This document shows positions 34,528 to 42,589 of a DNA stretch of 56,675 nt, piece by piece. Position numbers and translations under genes: made by a program. The DNA comes from Paracoccus sphaerophysae. GTDB taxonomy: Bacteria > Pseudomonadota > Alphaproteobacteria > Rhodobacterales > Rhodobacteraceae. Under the pieces are notes generated by a model. That model saw only the letters and a list, made by a program, of their open reading frames with translations. It had not been told where the DNA came from and searched no databases. The stretch lies in the NCBI RefSeq assembly GCF_000763805.1, contig NZ_JRKS01000015.1, positions 1 to 56,675 on the forward strand. The letters are read 5' to 3'. The first letter of the stretch is position 1. Each line of letters begins with the position of its first letter.

Positions 34528-34951
34528 CGCTGACACCCCGCCCCGGGACGACCTTGCGGTGACGACTGCGTTCGTGATCGCTCTTGCCGCCACCCTCGGG
34601 GCTCTCTTCATCGGCGAGGTGCTGGGGCAGATGCCCTGCACCCTGTGCTGGTACCAGCGTATCGCCATGTTCCCGCTGGTCCCGATCCTTGGCCTGTCGA
34701 TCTGGCGGGGCGACCGCCTGGCGCGGGTCTATGCCCTGCCGTTCGGAATCGCCGGGCTGGCGCTCGCGGCCTGGCATTCCGGACTTTATGCGGGGCTCCT
34801 GCCTGCTCCGGTCGTTCCCTGCACCGAGAACGGCCCTTCCTGCTCGGGCCCGGCGCAGGTGATCCTGGGATTGCCCATTCCTTACCTTTCGCTGGCGGCC
34901 TTTGCCGCCATCCTTGCCTGTCTGATCCTTCCAAGGGGGACCCGCGCATGA
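34514..34951 (+). CDS. DsbB-family disulfide oxidoreductase (BdbC-like)
   Basis: 145 aa, four helices in the inner membrane. Two periplasmic Cys pairs are present: PCTLCW at the end of the first helix and CTENGPSC in the second loop. WYQRI after the first pair is typical. It should reoxidise the following DsbA-like protein and pass electrons to quinone. The start is GTG 34514, overlapping the end of lspA. Its stop overlaps the ATG of the thioredoxin-fold gene. A second, distinct dsbB is in the core at 53394. Confidence 0.93.
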   Translation: MTKADADTPPRDDLAVTTAFVIALAATLGALFIGEVLGQMPCTLCWYQRIAMFPLVPILGLSIWRGDRLARVYALPFGIAGLALAAWHSGLYAGLLPAPVVPCTENGPSCSGPAQVILGLPIPYLSLAAFAAILACLILPRGTRA

Positions 34952-35607
34952 ATCGCCGCACTGTCTTGATCGGGGCCTCAGCCCTTGGGCTCGTCGCTTT
35001 CGGGGGCGGCGCCTTTGTCGTGAACACCCGGCGTCAGGCAGACGCCGATGCCCGCGCCGCCGCTGCGCCGCCCGTGGACGCAGCACTCCTCGACCGCCCC
35101 TACTCGCCCAGCTTCGGCCCGGCCGATGCGCCCGTCACGCTGGTCGAGTTCTTCGACCCCTCCTGCGAGGCCTGCCGGGCGTACCATCCGGTCATCAAGG
35201 AGATCCTCCGGCTGTTCCCGGATCAGGTCCGCGTTGTGCTGCGCTATACCCTGTTCCACGAAGGGTCGGACGAGGCTGCCCGGATCCTCGAGGCGGCGCG
35301 GATGCAGGGCAAGTTCGAACCGGTGCTTGACGCCCTGTTCGAAGAGCAGCCGGGCTGGGCGGTCCACGGGGCGCCCGAGATGGACGTGGCCTGGGAGATC
35401 GCCGGGAATGCGGGCCTCGATCTGGACCGGGCCGAGACGGACAAGCTCTTTCCCGGCATCACCGGAACGATCAACCAGGACATGGCGGATGTCGAAGCCC
35501 TGGACATCCGGCAGACGCCGACCTTTTTCCTGAACGGCAAACGGCTGGAGAACTTCAGCGCGGAAAGCCTGATCGCCGATGTGCGCTTCGCCGTCGAGAA
35601 CGCCTGA
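34948..35607 (+). CDS. DsbA-family thioredoxin-fold oxidoreductase
   Basis: 219 aa. An N-terminal Arg-containing signal/anchor (RRTVLIGASALGLVAFGGGAF) precedes a DsbA-like domain: VTLVEFFDPSCEACRAYHP with the redox pair CEAC, the inserted helical domain (about residues 110-170) and the cis-Pro loop IRQTPTFFLNG. It is exported to the periplasm, perhaps through Tat given the RR, and is the natural partner of the overlapping dsbB-like gene. In this operon it may protect or mature thiol proteins under metal stress (inference). Confidence 0.93.
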   Translation: MNRRTVLIGASALGLVAFGGGAFVVNTRRQADADARAAAAPPVDAALLDRPYSPSFGPADAPVTLVEFFDPSCEACRAYHPVIKEILRLFPDQVRVVLRYTLFHEGSDEAARILEAARMQGKFEPVLDALFEEQPGWAVHGAPEMDVAWEIAGNAGLDLDRAETDKLFPGITGTINQDMADVEALDIRQTPTFFLNGKRLENFSAESLIADVRFAVENA

Positions 35608-35620
35608 CGCCGCCGTCAGG
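35603..35620. terminator. Hairpin between converging operons
   Basis: CCTGACG-CCGC-CGTCAGG, a perfect 7-bp stem covering both stop codons of the convergent dsbA-like and mntR genes. No T-run follows on either side, so intrinsic termination is uncertain. Confidence 0.3.
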
Positions 35621-36068
35621 ACTTGCTGGCGAAGGCCGCGAAGAGGGCCAGCGTGCGCGCGCTGACGTGATGCTCGATCCCCTCGGCGTCGCGCTCGGCG
35701 GTTTCGGGGTCGAGGCCCAGGCTCAGCAGGAACCGCAGCACGATCTCGTGCCGCCGACGGCACTCCCGGGCCAGCGCGCGGCCCTCGTCGGTGAGGAACA
35801 CGGACCGATACCGCGCCCGGGTGATCAGGCCCTCCCGGGCCAGACGGTCGAGCGTCTTGGTCACCGTCGGGACCCGGACGCCAAGCCGCGCGGCGATATC
35901 CACCGGCCGCGCCTCGCCGTGGTCGTGGATCAGTTCGGCGATCAGTTCGACATAGTCCTCGGCAAGCTCGCGGCTGCGCGCCGCGCGCACGCCCTGGAAC
36001 GCCTCGGCCCGCAGGTCGGCGGCTCGGTCATCGGTGCCCATGCGGTTCTTCGGATCGATCCCTGTCAT
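35616..36068 (-). CDS. mntR: DtxR/MntR-family manganese regulator
   Basis: 150 aa. After a charged N-terminus, the helix-turn-helix is [26 protein letters not shown], then the metal-binding dimer domain [33 protein letters not shown], with the Glu/His pattern used by MntR for Mn(II). There is no SH3-like third domain. It is divergent from mntH with a palindrome between them, so it likely represses mntH when Mn is high. ATG 36068 is chosen; ATG 36041 is an alternative. It ends facing the dsbA-like gene. Confidence 0.92.
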   Translation of the reverse strand: MTGIDPKNRMGTDDRAADLRAEAFQGVRAARSRELAEDYVELIAELIHDHGEARPVDIAARLGVRVPTVTKTLDRLAREGLITRARYRSVFLTDEGRALARECRRRHEIVLRFLLSLGLDPETAERDAEGIEHHVSARTLALFAAFASKS

Positions 36069-36118
36069 CGCAGAAGCATCGCACGGGACGGATTGACAAG
36101 TAAAGCCATGGGGAGAAT

Positions 36119-36136
36119 TGTTAGCACCATCTAACA
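36119..36136. promoter_or_regulatory. Palindromic operator between mntR and mntH
   Basis: TGTTAG-CACCAT-CTAACA, a perfect 6-bp inverted repeat, 47 bases before the mntH ATG and 51 bases before the mntR ATG. Position and symmetry fit a metalloregulator binding site; assignment to MntR is inference. Confidence 0.7.
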
Positions 36137-36182
36137 TATTGCGCCCGGCCTTTGCGGACGCGTCCTTCTGGGGCTTCCATCC

Positions 36183-37505
36183 ATGCCGATCCACGCCTGG
36201 CGTACCGACAGCACCACGCCGTCCCTGTCCGAAGTGTTCCGTTCGATCGCAGTGCCGCGCGGCGCGTCGCCCTTCCGCCGGTTCCTTGCCTTCATCGGAC
36301 CGGGCTACCTCGTCGCGGTCGGCTACATGGACCCCGGGAACTGGGCCACCTCGCTCGCCGGGGGGGCGGCCTTCGGCTACACGCTGCTCTTCGTTGCGCT
36401 GTTGTCGAACATCATGGCGATCCTTCTGCAATCGCTCTGCGCGCGGCTCGCCATCGCCTCGGGCCGCGACCTGGCGCAGGCTTGCCGGGATGCCTTTCCG
36501 CGCTGGGTGTCGGTGCCGCTCTGGCTGTTTGCCGAAGCGGCGATCATCGCCACCGACCTCGCGGAGGTGATCGGCACGGCCATCGGCCTGAACCTTCTGT
36601 TCGGCATCCCGCTCGAGATCGGCATCTTCATCACCGCGGCCGACGTGTTCCTGATCCTCTGGCTGCAGAACAAGGGATTTCGGTGGATCGAGGCCTTCAT
36701 CATCGCACTTCTGGCGGTGATCGCGGCCTGTTTCTTCGTGCAGATCGCGATGGCCGACCCCGACTGGGGCGCGGTGATCGCGGGCTTTGCGCCCTCGACC
36801 GAGATCGTGACCAATCCGCAGATGCTTTACATCGCGCTCGGCATCATCGGCGCGACCGTGATGCCGCACAACCTGTACCTCCATTCCGGGATCGTGCAGA
36901 CCCGGGCCTTCGGACAGGATCCGGGCGGCAAGCGCGAGGCGCTGCGGCTTGCGACCTGGGATTCGACCATCGCGCTGATGCTGGCGCTTCTGGTCAACTC
37001 GTCGATCCTGATCCTCGCCGCCGCGACGTTCCACGCCAGCGGCACAACCGAAATCGTCGAGATCGATCAGGCGCATGCGTTGCTTTCGCCGCTGCTTGGC
37101 AGCGCCATCGCCCCGACCCTGTTCGGCATTGCGCTTCTGTGCTGTGGGCTGAACGCGACCGTGACAGCCACGATGTCAGGGCAGATCGTGATGGAAGGGT
37201 TCATCGCCTTCCGCATCAGCCCGGTGTTGCGGCGGCTGATCACCCGGCTGATCGCCATTGTCCCGGCGATGGCCGTGATCCTGCTTTACGGCAGCGAGGA
37301 GACCGGCCAGCTCCTGATCCTGAGCCAGGTCGTGCTGTCCTTCCAGCTTCCCTTCGCCATCGTGCCGCTGGTGATGTTCACGGCAAGCCGGGCCAAGATG
37401 GGCGATCTGGTGGCCCCCCGCTGGCTTACCGCGCTCTGCGCGCTGATCGCGGTCACGATCATCGTGCTGAACATCAATCTGCTGGCGACGGTTCTGCTCG
37501 GCTGA
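36183..37505 (+). CDS. mntH: NRAMP-family divalent metal/proton symporter
   Basis: 440 aa, about 11 helices, inner membrane, imports Mn(II) with protons. Metal-binding first helix: [15 protein letters not shown] (DPGN motif). Sixth helix: [16 protein letters not shown] (MPHNL motif). Further family stretches are [20 protein letters not shown] and GQIVMEGF. The divergent regulator and operator indicate Mn control. Import of Mn beside an efflux ATPase fits compensation for Mn displacement under toxic-metal or oxidative stress (inference). Confidence 0.95.
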   Translation: MPIHAWRTDSTTPSLSEVFRSIAVPRGASPFRRFLAFIGPGYLVAVGYMDPGNWATSLAGGAAFGYTLLFVALLSNIMAILLQSLCARLAIASGRDLAQACRDAFPRWVSVPLWLFAEAAIIATDLAEVIGTAIGLNLLFGIPLEIGIFITAADVFLILWLQNKGFRWIEAFIIALLAVIAACFFVQIAMADPDWGAVIAGFAPSTEIVTNPQMLYIALGIIGATVMPHNLYLHSGIVQTRAFGQDPGGKREALRLATWDSTIALMLALLVNSSILILAAATFHASGTTEIVEIDQAHALLSPLLGSAIAPTLFGIALLCCGLNATVTATMSGQIVMEGFIAFRISPVLRRLITRLIAIVPAMAVILLYGSEETGQLLILSQVVLSFQLPFAIVPLVMFTASRAKMGDLVAPRWLTALCALIAVTIIVLNINLLATVLLG

Positions 37506-37594
37506 CGCCTCATCTTTCCGTGACACCGGGCTTTTTCGCTTGAACCTCAAGCCGCTGGAGGGTTCAGGCACGCCGCATCATAGACAGGGACCGC

Positions 37595-38188
37595 ATGAGA
37601 CTGACAACATTCCAGAAAGCCCTTTGGGCAGCCGCGGGCCTGGCCTGTCTGGCCTATGGAACCTGGGTTCTGGTGGCCGATCCGGCAACCCCGCCCCGGG
37701 CCGAGGCCGCGTTTCGCCCGGTGTTCTCGTTGCCCGACGCCGAGGGCCGGATCCGCACCGAGGCGGACTTCGCGGGAAAGCACCTTCTGGTGTTCTTCGG
37801 CTTCACGAGTTGTCCGGACGTGTGCCCCACCACGCTGTCCGAAGTCGCGCAGGTCATGGATGACCTCGGACCGGACGCCGACAAGGTGCAACCGATCTTC
37901 ATCTCCGTCGATCCCGCCCGCGACCGCCGTCTGGGGCTTGCCGCCTACACATCCGCCTTCCACCCGGCGATCCTGGGCCTCGCCGGTGACGAGGTGCAGA
38001 CGCGCGCCGCCGCGGAGAGCTTCCACATCTACTTCGAACGCCAGGACGACGCGGCCGCGCCGGATGGCTACACCATGTCGCACAGCCCGGCGCTCTACCT
38101 GATCGGGCCCGATGGCGACTGGCTGCGCCAGTTCGCCTACGGCACGCCCGCCAGTGACATCCTGAATGACCTTCGCTCCAGACTGTGA
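37595..38188 (+). CDS. SCO1/SenC-family copper protein
   Basis: 197 aa, anchored by one N-terminal helix (FQKALWAAAGLACLAYGTWVLV), with a periplasmic thioredoxin fold. The copper-binding motif is CPDVCPTT (FFGFTSCPDVCPTTLSE), and the third ligand His is in GYTMSHSPALYLI. SCO proteins deliver copper or act as thiol reductases for the CuA site of cytochrome oxidase. It is the first of three adjacent copper genes; the 89-base gap after mntH may hold its own promoter, none obvious. Confidence 0.93.
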   Translation: MRLTTFQKALWAAAGLACLAYGTWVLVADPATPPRAEAAFRPVFSLPDAEGRIRTEADFAGKHLLVFFGFTSCPDVCPTTLSEVAQVMDDLGPDADKVQPIFISVDPARDRRLGLAAYTSAFHPAILGLAGDEVQTRAAAESFHIYFERQDDAAAPDGYTMSHSPALYLIGPDGDWLRQFAYGTPASDILNDLRSRL

Positions 38189-38194
38189 GGCTCC

Positions 38195-38668
38195 ATGAGA
38201 ACCCCCATCCTTGCCGCCCTTCTGTCCCTTGTCGGCCTGCCGGCCCTGGCCTGCGAAACCTTCACCATCGGAAATCTGATGATCGAGCACGCATGGTCCC
38301 GCGCGACGATCGGCGCCGACCGCCCCGGCGTGCTCTATGTCGAGATCACCAACACAGGCAGCGTCGATGACGCGCTGATCGGCATCGCGACGCCCGTCGC
38401 GGGAATGCCGATGCTGCACGAAACCGTCGTGATGGACGGCGTCGCCTCGATGCCGCACGCCATGTCGGTTCCGGTTCCGGCGGGACAGACGGTGGCGCTG
38501 GCGCCCGGGGGCTATCACGGAATGCTGATGGGCCTGACCACCACCCTGAAGGAAGGCGAGGGCTTCCCTGTGACATTGACCTTCCGCGACGCGGGCGAGG
38601 TGACGGTGCCGGTCGAGGTCCTGTCCATGCGTGCGGAGGGGCCGGATTGCGAACACGCAGGGCAGTGA
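38195..38668 (+). CDS. PCuAC periplasmic copper chaperone
   Basis: 157 aa with signal peptide (ILAALLSLVGLPALA, then CETF). The DUF461 fold carries the Cu(I) ligands: MPMLHETVVMDGVASM (Met/His) and PGGYHGMLMGL (His, Met) in the H-M(x10)M-(x21)-HxM arrangement. It hands copper to the CuA site together with SCO proteins. It lies 6 bases after the first SCO gene and overlaps the second, clearly one operon. The Cys right after the signal could be lipidated but lacks a good lipobox. Confidence 0.93.
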   Translation: MRTPILAALLSLVGLPALACETFTIGNLMIEHAWSRATIGADRPGVLYVEITNTGSVDDALIGIATPVAGMPMLHETVVMDGVASMPHAMSVPVPAGQTVALAPGGYHGMLMGLTTTLKEGEGFPVTLTFRDAGEVTVPVEVLSMRAEGPDCEHAGQ

Positions 38669-39156
38669 TCCTCGGCCTCGGCGGGGTGGCGGGGGCGCTG
38701 GCTTTCACGCTCGGCCTCGGGGCATGGCGCAGCCGCGGCACCGCGCCTGCCACAGACCCACGTCTGCCTTTGCCGATCGCCGAAATGGACTTCACGCTGA
38801 CCGACCAGCGCGGCGCAACCGTCCGGCCGTCCGACTGGATCGGGCGCCCGACCATGATCTTCTTCGGCTTTACCTTCTGTCCCGACGTCTGTCCGACCAC
38901 GCTCAGCGACATCTCGGGCTGGCTCGAGGATCTCGGTCCCGAGGCTGACCGCCTGAACGTCACCCTGATCTCGGTGGACCCTGAACGCGACACGCCGGCG
39001 GTCCTGTCCGACTACCTCGCGAATTTCGATCCGCGCATCACCGGCCTGACGGGCCCGCTGGCCGAGGTCGAACGCGCCGCCGCGGGATTTCGCGCGTGGT
39101 TCGAGAAGGTGCCGCGCGATGGCGATTATACGGTCAACCATACAGCCGGGGTGTAG
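38647..39156 (+). pseudogene. Second SCO1/SenC-family gene, 3' truncated
   Basis: Begins with TTG 38647 inside the PCuAC gene (or GTG 38665 in a GTGA overlap). Signal/anchor GLGGVAGALAFTLGLGAW, then FFGFTFCPDVCPTTLSD with both copper Cys, SVDPERDTP, and the ligand His in DYTVNHTAGV, after which TAG follows at once. In the family about 35 further residues (a strand and the C-terminal helix) are expected. The following bases belong to a phage-type ATPase gene on the other strand, so the 3' end was lost at a join near 39150. The protein may still be made but probably not folded normally. Confidence 0.8.
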
Positions 39157-39458
39157 CGGCCGCAGACCTCGTCGAAATGAGCCTGGCTGTAGGGCTGGTC
39201 CTCGCGCAGCGCCGGGTTCGGCCCGCCGATGAACACCGCGAAGTCGCGGCATTCCTTCCAGGTGCGGGGTCGGAGCGTGTCGATCTCCAGCCCCTCGACC
39301 GCCAGATCCCCGGCCTCGAGGTCGAGGAAGAGCGTGGTCGAGGCATTCAGCGTCCAGAGCAGGCTGGTCTTGCCGATGCCGGACCGGCCGAAGATGACGC
39401 CCTTGATTCCCTTGCGCTGCGCGAGCCGTTCGTCGGCGCCGATGATGGGAAGGGCCAT
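39126..39458 (-). pseudogene. Phage-type P-loop ATPase, C-terminally truncated
   Basis: 110 codons from ATG 39458: GADERLAQRKGIKGVIFGRSGIGKTSLLWTL with Walker A GRSGIGKTS, FLDLEAGDLAVEG, TWKECRDFAVFIGGPNP, QPYSQAHFDEVCGRYTPA. This is the N-terminal third of a nucleotide-binding protein common in alphaproteobacterial prophages (AAA_24-like). The rest was lost where it meets the truncated SCO gene. The ATG overlaps the stop of the next upstream gene (ATGA). Confidence 0.75.
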
Positions 39459-39754
39459 CACTGGCCCTCCTTCTTCATCACCGACGCGGCGGCGCGATCT
39501 GCGCCGATGCATCCGGCCTCGCGGGCGAGCTTGTAGAGGCGCTTCAGCGCGTCGGCGCGGCGGTAGGCGGCCGTGCTCTCGCGCTCCGCCTCCACGATCG
39601 CGAAGGCGATCTCGTCGACGGTCGCCTCGACGACTGGCAGCGGCTCGCGCGGCTCGTCACCGGCGCGCTGCGGGAAGGCGATGGTTTCGGGGAGGTCTTC
39701 GAGCGCGTAGCTCGCTTTGCGAAGACGGTTGATGTCGTTCGGTTGGTCCGGCAT
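39458..39754 (-). CDS. Small phage-type protein, 98 aa
   Basis: MPDQPNDINRLRKASYALED start, a central acidic strand-helix (VEATVDEIAFAIVEAERES) and ADALKRLYKLAREAGCIGAD at the end. I know no function. The arrangement immediately before the P-loop ATPase with a 4-base overlap marks it as part of the same prophage-type operon. An upstream start at 39796 is possible. Confidence 0.6.
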   Translation of the reverse strand: MPDQPNDINRLRKASYALEDLPETIAFPQRAGDEPREPLPVVEATVDEIAFAIVEAERESTAAYRRADALKRLYKLAREAGCIGADRAAASVMKKEGQ

Positions 39755-39792
39755 GGCGTTTCTCCGTGGGATGATGTGATCGAGGAGGCGCA

Positions 39793-39987
39793 TCACGCGG
39801 CCTCGCGGACGTCGGGCGCGGGCTCGGCGACGTAGATCGCCAGCAGCGGCGTCCCGTCGGCATGGGCGCCGGCGTCCTCGATCTGATAGTTGCGGTTGGG
39901 CTCGCAGACCTCGGTCAGCTCCCAGCGGCGATAGAGCCCCGGGAGACGCCTGAAATCCTCGAGCGACAGATCGGCAGTGCGGTTCAT
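39793..39987 (-). CDS. Small phage-type protein, 64 aa
   Basis: MNRTADLSLEDFRRLPGLYRRWELTEVC..., a compact alpha/beta protein ending IYVAEPAPDVREAA. Not recognised beyond its place in the leftward phage-type operon, about 85 bases after the sigma-like gene. Codon use is core-like, which supports coding. Confidence 0.5.
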   Translation of the reverse strand: MNRTADLSLEDFRRLPGLYRRWELTEVCEPNRNYQIEDAGAHADGTPLLAIYVAEPAPDVREAA

Positions 39988-40071
39988 GCGTGTCTGCTTT
40001 CGGTTGGAGGGAAGGCGCTCGGGGCGCTCGAATGGGAAAAGCCACCGGCGGGACCGGATCGGGACATCCGT

Positions 40072-40464
40072 TCAGGGGATTTCCTCGAGGGCGTCGTGCA
40101 GCCGGCGCATGGCGCGCTGGTACCGCTTGCGGGCGGCGGCCTCGGTCAGGCCCAGTTCGACGGCGATCTCGGCCTGGGAGAAGCCCTCGATCGCCACGCG
40201 GATCACCAGCAGGGCGTCGTCGCCGAGCAGCTTCCGCACGGCGCCGTTCAGCCGTGCGTACCCGGCCGCGCCGATGCCGCTGTCACCGCTGTCCGCCACC
40301 TCGTCGGGATCGGCGCTGCTGGCGAGATGTTCGCGCGCCAAGTCGCGCCGGCGCATGCGGATCATGTCGCGCTCGACGTTGCGCAGCACCGTGGCCGCGA
40401 TCCAGTTGACGCGCCCGGCCCAGCTCGTCGGGGCTGCCTGGCGCGAGGGGAAGGGAGTCGGCAT
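40072..40464 (-). CDS. Sigma-70 region 4-like protein
   Basis: 130 aa. After a basic start and helical first half, the C-terminal 60 residues are a sigma region 4 helix-turn-helix: LLVIRVAIEGFSQAEIAVELGLTEAAARKRYQRAMRRLHDAL. The first half (NWIAATVLRNVERDMIRMRRRDLA) is poorly like region 2, so it may be an ECF-type remnant or a phage sigma-like regulator that would control the small operon downstream. ATG 40464. Confidence 0.7.
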   Translation of the reverse strand: MPTPFPSRQAAPTSWAGRVNWIAATVLRNVERDMIRMRRRDLAREHLASSADPDEVADSGDSGIGAAGYARLNGAVRKLLGDDALLVIRVAIEGFSQAEIAVELGLTEAAARKRYQRAMRRLHDALEEIP

Positions 40465-40553
40465 GGAAGTGCTCCTCTATTGCTTGGAGCACCTCAATCG
40501 TCGTCAAAATATCGGACCGTCCCCCGCGATAATTCGGACGAGGGTCCGACCTT

Positions 40554-40949
40554 GTGGCTCTGAAACAGAACGGTCAGTCGGTCTTCAGCCGCCAGTGGCC
40601 TCGACGGTTGCGCTACCAGATGACGGTCGAGGAGAAGGCCCGCTTCCTCGACGCGGCACCGCATCTGCTCGACGACATCCAAGCGATCGACCAGGCGCTG
40701 GGGCGCGAGCCGGAACTGGACTGGAACAAGGTCTGGGGGAGCATTGAGAAGCTGTTGAAGAAGCGCGAGTCCCGCTGGCGCACACCCGAGGTCAAGCTGT
40801 TCCGCAACGTGTTCACCCAGAAGGACCCGGAGGCCGAGCGCGTCAAGGCGGCATCGCCTGCCCGGCCGTGCCGGTGCAGCGATCCGCCGTCCTGGTGCAA
40901 GCCGAAGGCGCGCAGGCCGAAGGCCGAAGTTGCGGCGGTGCTGCTCTAG
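40554..40949 (+). CDS. Hypothetical protein, 131 aa
   Basis: From GTG 40554, divergent from the sigma-like gene: RYQMTVEEKARFLDAAPHLLDDIQAID, then ELDWNKVWGSIEKLLKKRESRWRTPEVKL and a Lys/Arg/Pro/Cys-rich end. Unrecognised. The helical, charged composition is compatible with a small cytosolic phage or plasmid protein. The last 35 residues look less constrained, so the 3' end may have been altered. Confidence 0.45.
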   Translation: MALKQNGQSVFSRQWPRRLRYQMTVEEKARFLDAAPHLLDDIQAIDQALGREPELDWNKVWGSIEKLLKKRESRWRTPEVKLFRNVFTQKDPEAERVKAASPARPCRCSDPPSWCKPKARRPKAEVAAVLL

Positions 40950-41176
40950 CCGGTCTGTCCCCGGCCTCTTGGGGCCGGGGGCGGAAGGCTGCGACCTGCT
41001 TGCAGGTCGTGGCCTAGGCGGTGCTGCCGGTGACGCTGTGGCGGCGCTGTGGCGGCGCTGCGGGTCGCTCGCTCGTGGGTGCTGCAAGCGCGGTTCTCGG
41101 CCTCGTAGCGGGCCAGCAATGCGCGCTGCATCGCCTCAACGATATGCTCCGGGGTGTCGGTGTGTTCGTCCATCAT
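40946..41176 (-). CDS. Hypothetical short protein, possibly truncated
   Basis: 76 codons from ATG 41176: HTDTPEHIVEAMQRALLARYEAENRACSTHERA, followed by a Gln/Arg/Pro-rich tail with no recognisable character. Only the first 35 residues look like a protein. It is divergent from the RHH gene and overlaps the end of 40554-40949. Confidence 0.3.
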   Translation of the reverse strand: MMDEHTDTPEHIVEAMQRALLARYEAENRACSTHERATRSAATAPPQRHRQHRLGHDLQAGRSLPPPAPRGRGQTG

Positions 41177-41264
41177 TCAACAAAACCTATTGCACAATGC
41201 GGCAAGAGTGCTTACGGTCGCTTAGGGCGGCACGGTGCCGCTTACTCTGTGAAAGGATCCCGCT

Positions 41265-41450
41265 ATGGCGGAAAAAACCGTGTCCATGACGTTCGTTTGC
41301 GAACCCGAATTGCGCAAGGCGTTCGTTGATCTGTGCCGCGCTGATGACCGGCCAGCTTCCCAAGTGCTGCGGTCGCTCATGCGTGAGTATCTGGAAAAGA
41401 AAAGCCAAGGTCGGCTCCCTCTGAAAAATGTGGGCGGCAATGGCGCTTAA
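41265..41450 (+). CDS. Ribbon-helix-helix (CopG/Arc-like) protein
   Basis: 61 aa: TVSMTFVCEPELRKAFVDLC gives the strand and first helix, ASQVLRSLMREYLEKK the second helix of an RHH DNA-binding dimer. Probably a copy-control or partner repressor of the following HTH gene, whose start overlaps its end by 11 bases. It could also be an antitoxin, but no toxin is adjacent. Confidence 0.7.
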   Translation: MAEKTVSMTFVCEPELRKAFVDLCRADDRPASQVLRSLMREYLEKKSQGRLPLKNVGGNGA

Positions 41451-41970
41451 TCTGATCGTCGCGGCGCTTGAGCGCGGCCCGGCGTCTCCTACGGATGCCC
41501 TGGTGCTGATCGCTATTTGCGATAGCGCCGACAAGGTGTCCGGTGAAGCGTGGCCGTCGCTGCGGTCGCTGGCTCAAGCGGCGCGGGTGACGCCGCGCGC
41601 GGTTCGTTCGATCCTTGCCCGGCTCGTCTCTGACGGCTGGATTGAGATTGAGCGGCGGCATCGTGCCAACGGGTCGCAAGCGTCCAATCTCTATCGCGTG
41701 AACCTCGCGCTGCTGGGCGAGTTGCGACCCCCCCCGGAAGCTGCTTCCTCCCTTGAACCTTCACATCACAAAGAACCTAAGCGCGGCGGTCGCCGCGCAA
41801 GGGAAATTGCTGGTGAGAGAAAAGGGAAGGCGTCGGCGTGGTCGCCTAAGCCTGCTGCCTCGGCGTCTGCGGCAAAGCCTGCGCCCGAAGCTGACGTGCT
41901 GGCCTTTTATGCCGACTTGGTGATCCGCAAAGCGCCGGGTGTACGTTTTCCTTCGGCATCTGCCCGATAG
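41440..41970 (+). CDS. Plasmid-type helix-turn-helix (HTH_36) protein, probably 3' damaged
   Basis: From ATG 41440. N-terminal winged helix: SGEAWPSLRSLAQAARVTPRAVRSILARLVSDGWIEIERR, the HTH_36 type of plasmid replication and phage helper proteins. A basic linker (KRGGRRAREIAGERKGKAS) leads to ADVLAFYADLVIRKAPGV, where the family usually continues; here FPSASAR* follows because the reading passes into a DUF4357 fragment at about 41940. Likely the remains of a small replicon with the RHH gene. Confidence 0.6.
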   Translation: MALNLIVAALERGPASPTDALVLIAICDSADKVSGEAWPSLRSLAQAARVTPRAVRSILARLVSDGWIEIERRHRANGSQASNLYRVNLALLGELRPPPEAASSLEPSHHKEPKRGGRRAREIAGERKGKASAWSPKPAASASAAKPAPEADVLAFYADLVIRKAPGVRFPSASAR

Positions 41971-42457
41971 GGCGGCGATGGAGGAGTTCGTCGACCAGAC
42001 CAAGACGCTTGTCGGTGCTCTTGGATGGGATCTGTTCCGCGAGATGCGCGGCAGGGCCGCTGAACCGCTGGAGCAACTGACTACTACCGCGGGCGATCCG
42101 AGCCCGGTTTTCTTCTTCAGGGGGGAAGGCTTCTCCGCGGAAATGATGATCTCTCGATCGGGCGATTTTGTCGTGAAGGCAGGTTCCAAGGCCCGCGCTC
42201 GTACTACGCCCACTATCCCCAAGGGCACTCTCGCGCTTCGGGAGACGCTTCTGGAATCGGGCGTCCTTCGCGCAGACGCCAGCACGTTAGTCTTCGCCAG
42301 CGACTACAGTTTCACTTCAGCGTCTGCAGCAGCAGCAACGGTCATCGGAGCCAGCGCGAACGGACGCATACTGTGGAAGTTAGCCGATGGGCGATGCTAC
42401 GCAGATTGGGAAGCTGAGGGCACGTTGCCCCAAGGCGAGCATAAGGCGAATGGATGA
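41939..42457 (+). pseudogene. DUF4357 domain fragment (GIY-YIG nuclease family C-terminus)
   Basis: In a different frame from the HTH gene: YVFLRHLPDRAAMEEFVDQTKTLVGALGWDL, then FFFRGEGFSAEMMISRSGDFVVKAGSKARA, then PKGTLALRETLLESGVL and a final DGRILWKLADGRCYADWEAE-like end (here NGRILWKLADGR). This is the DUF4357 region normally preceded by a GIY-YIG nuclease domain, which is missing. No proper start, so taken as a 5'-truncated gene joined to the HTH gene. Confidence 0.7.
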
Positions 42458-42589
42458 AGCGGGGTTGGATCACGGTTCCTTTCGCATGCGGATGCAACTT
42501 GCGAACGGTTGCCGCGGAAGGAGAAAATTGTACGAACAAAATCATAGTGTTATTGCGCTGAACCATAGGGGGATGGTTGACGGGTCCAG

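Noticed and set aside
41265..41450. Toxin-antitoxin pair (RHH antitoxin)
   Set aside because: The overlapping downstream gene is a winged-helix replication-type protein, not a toxin, and no toxin-like gene lies upstream.
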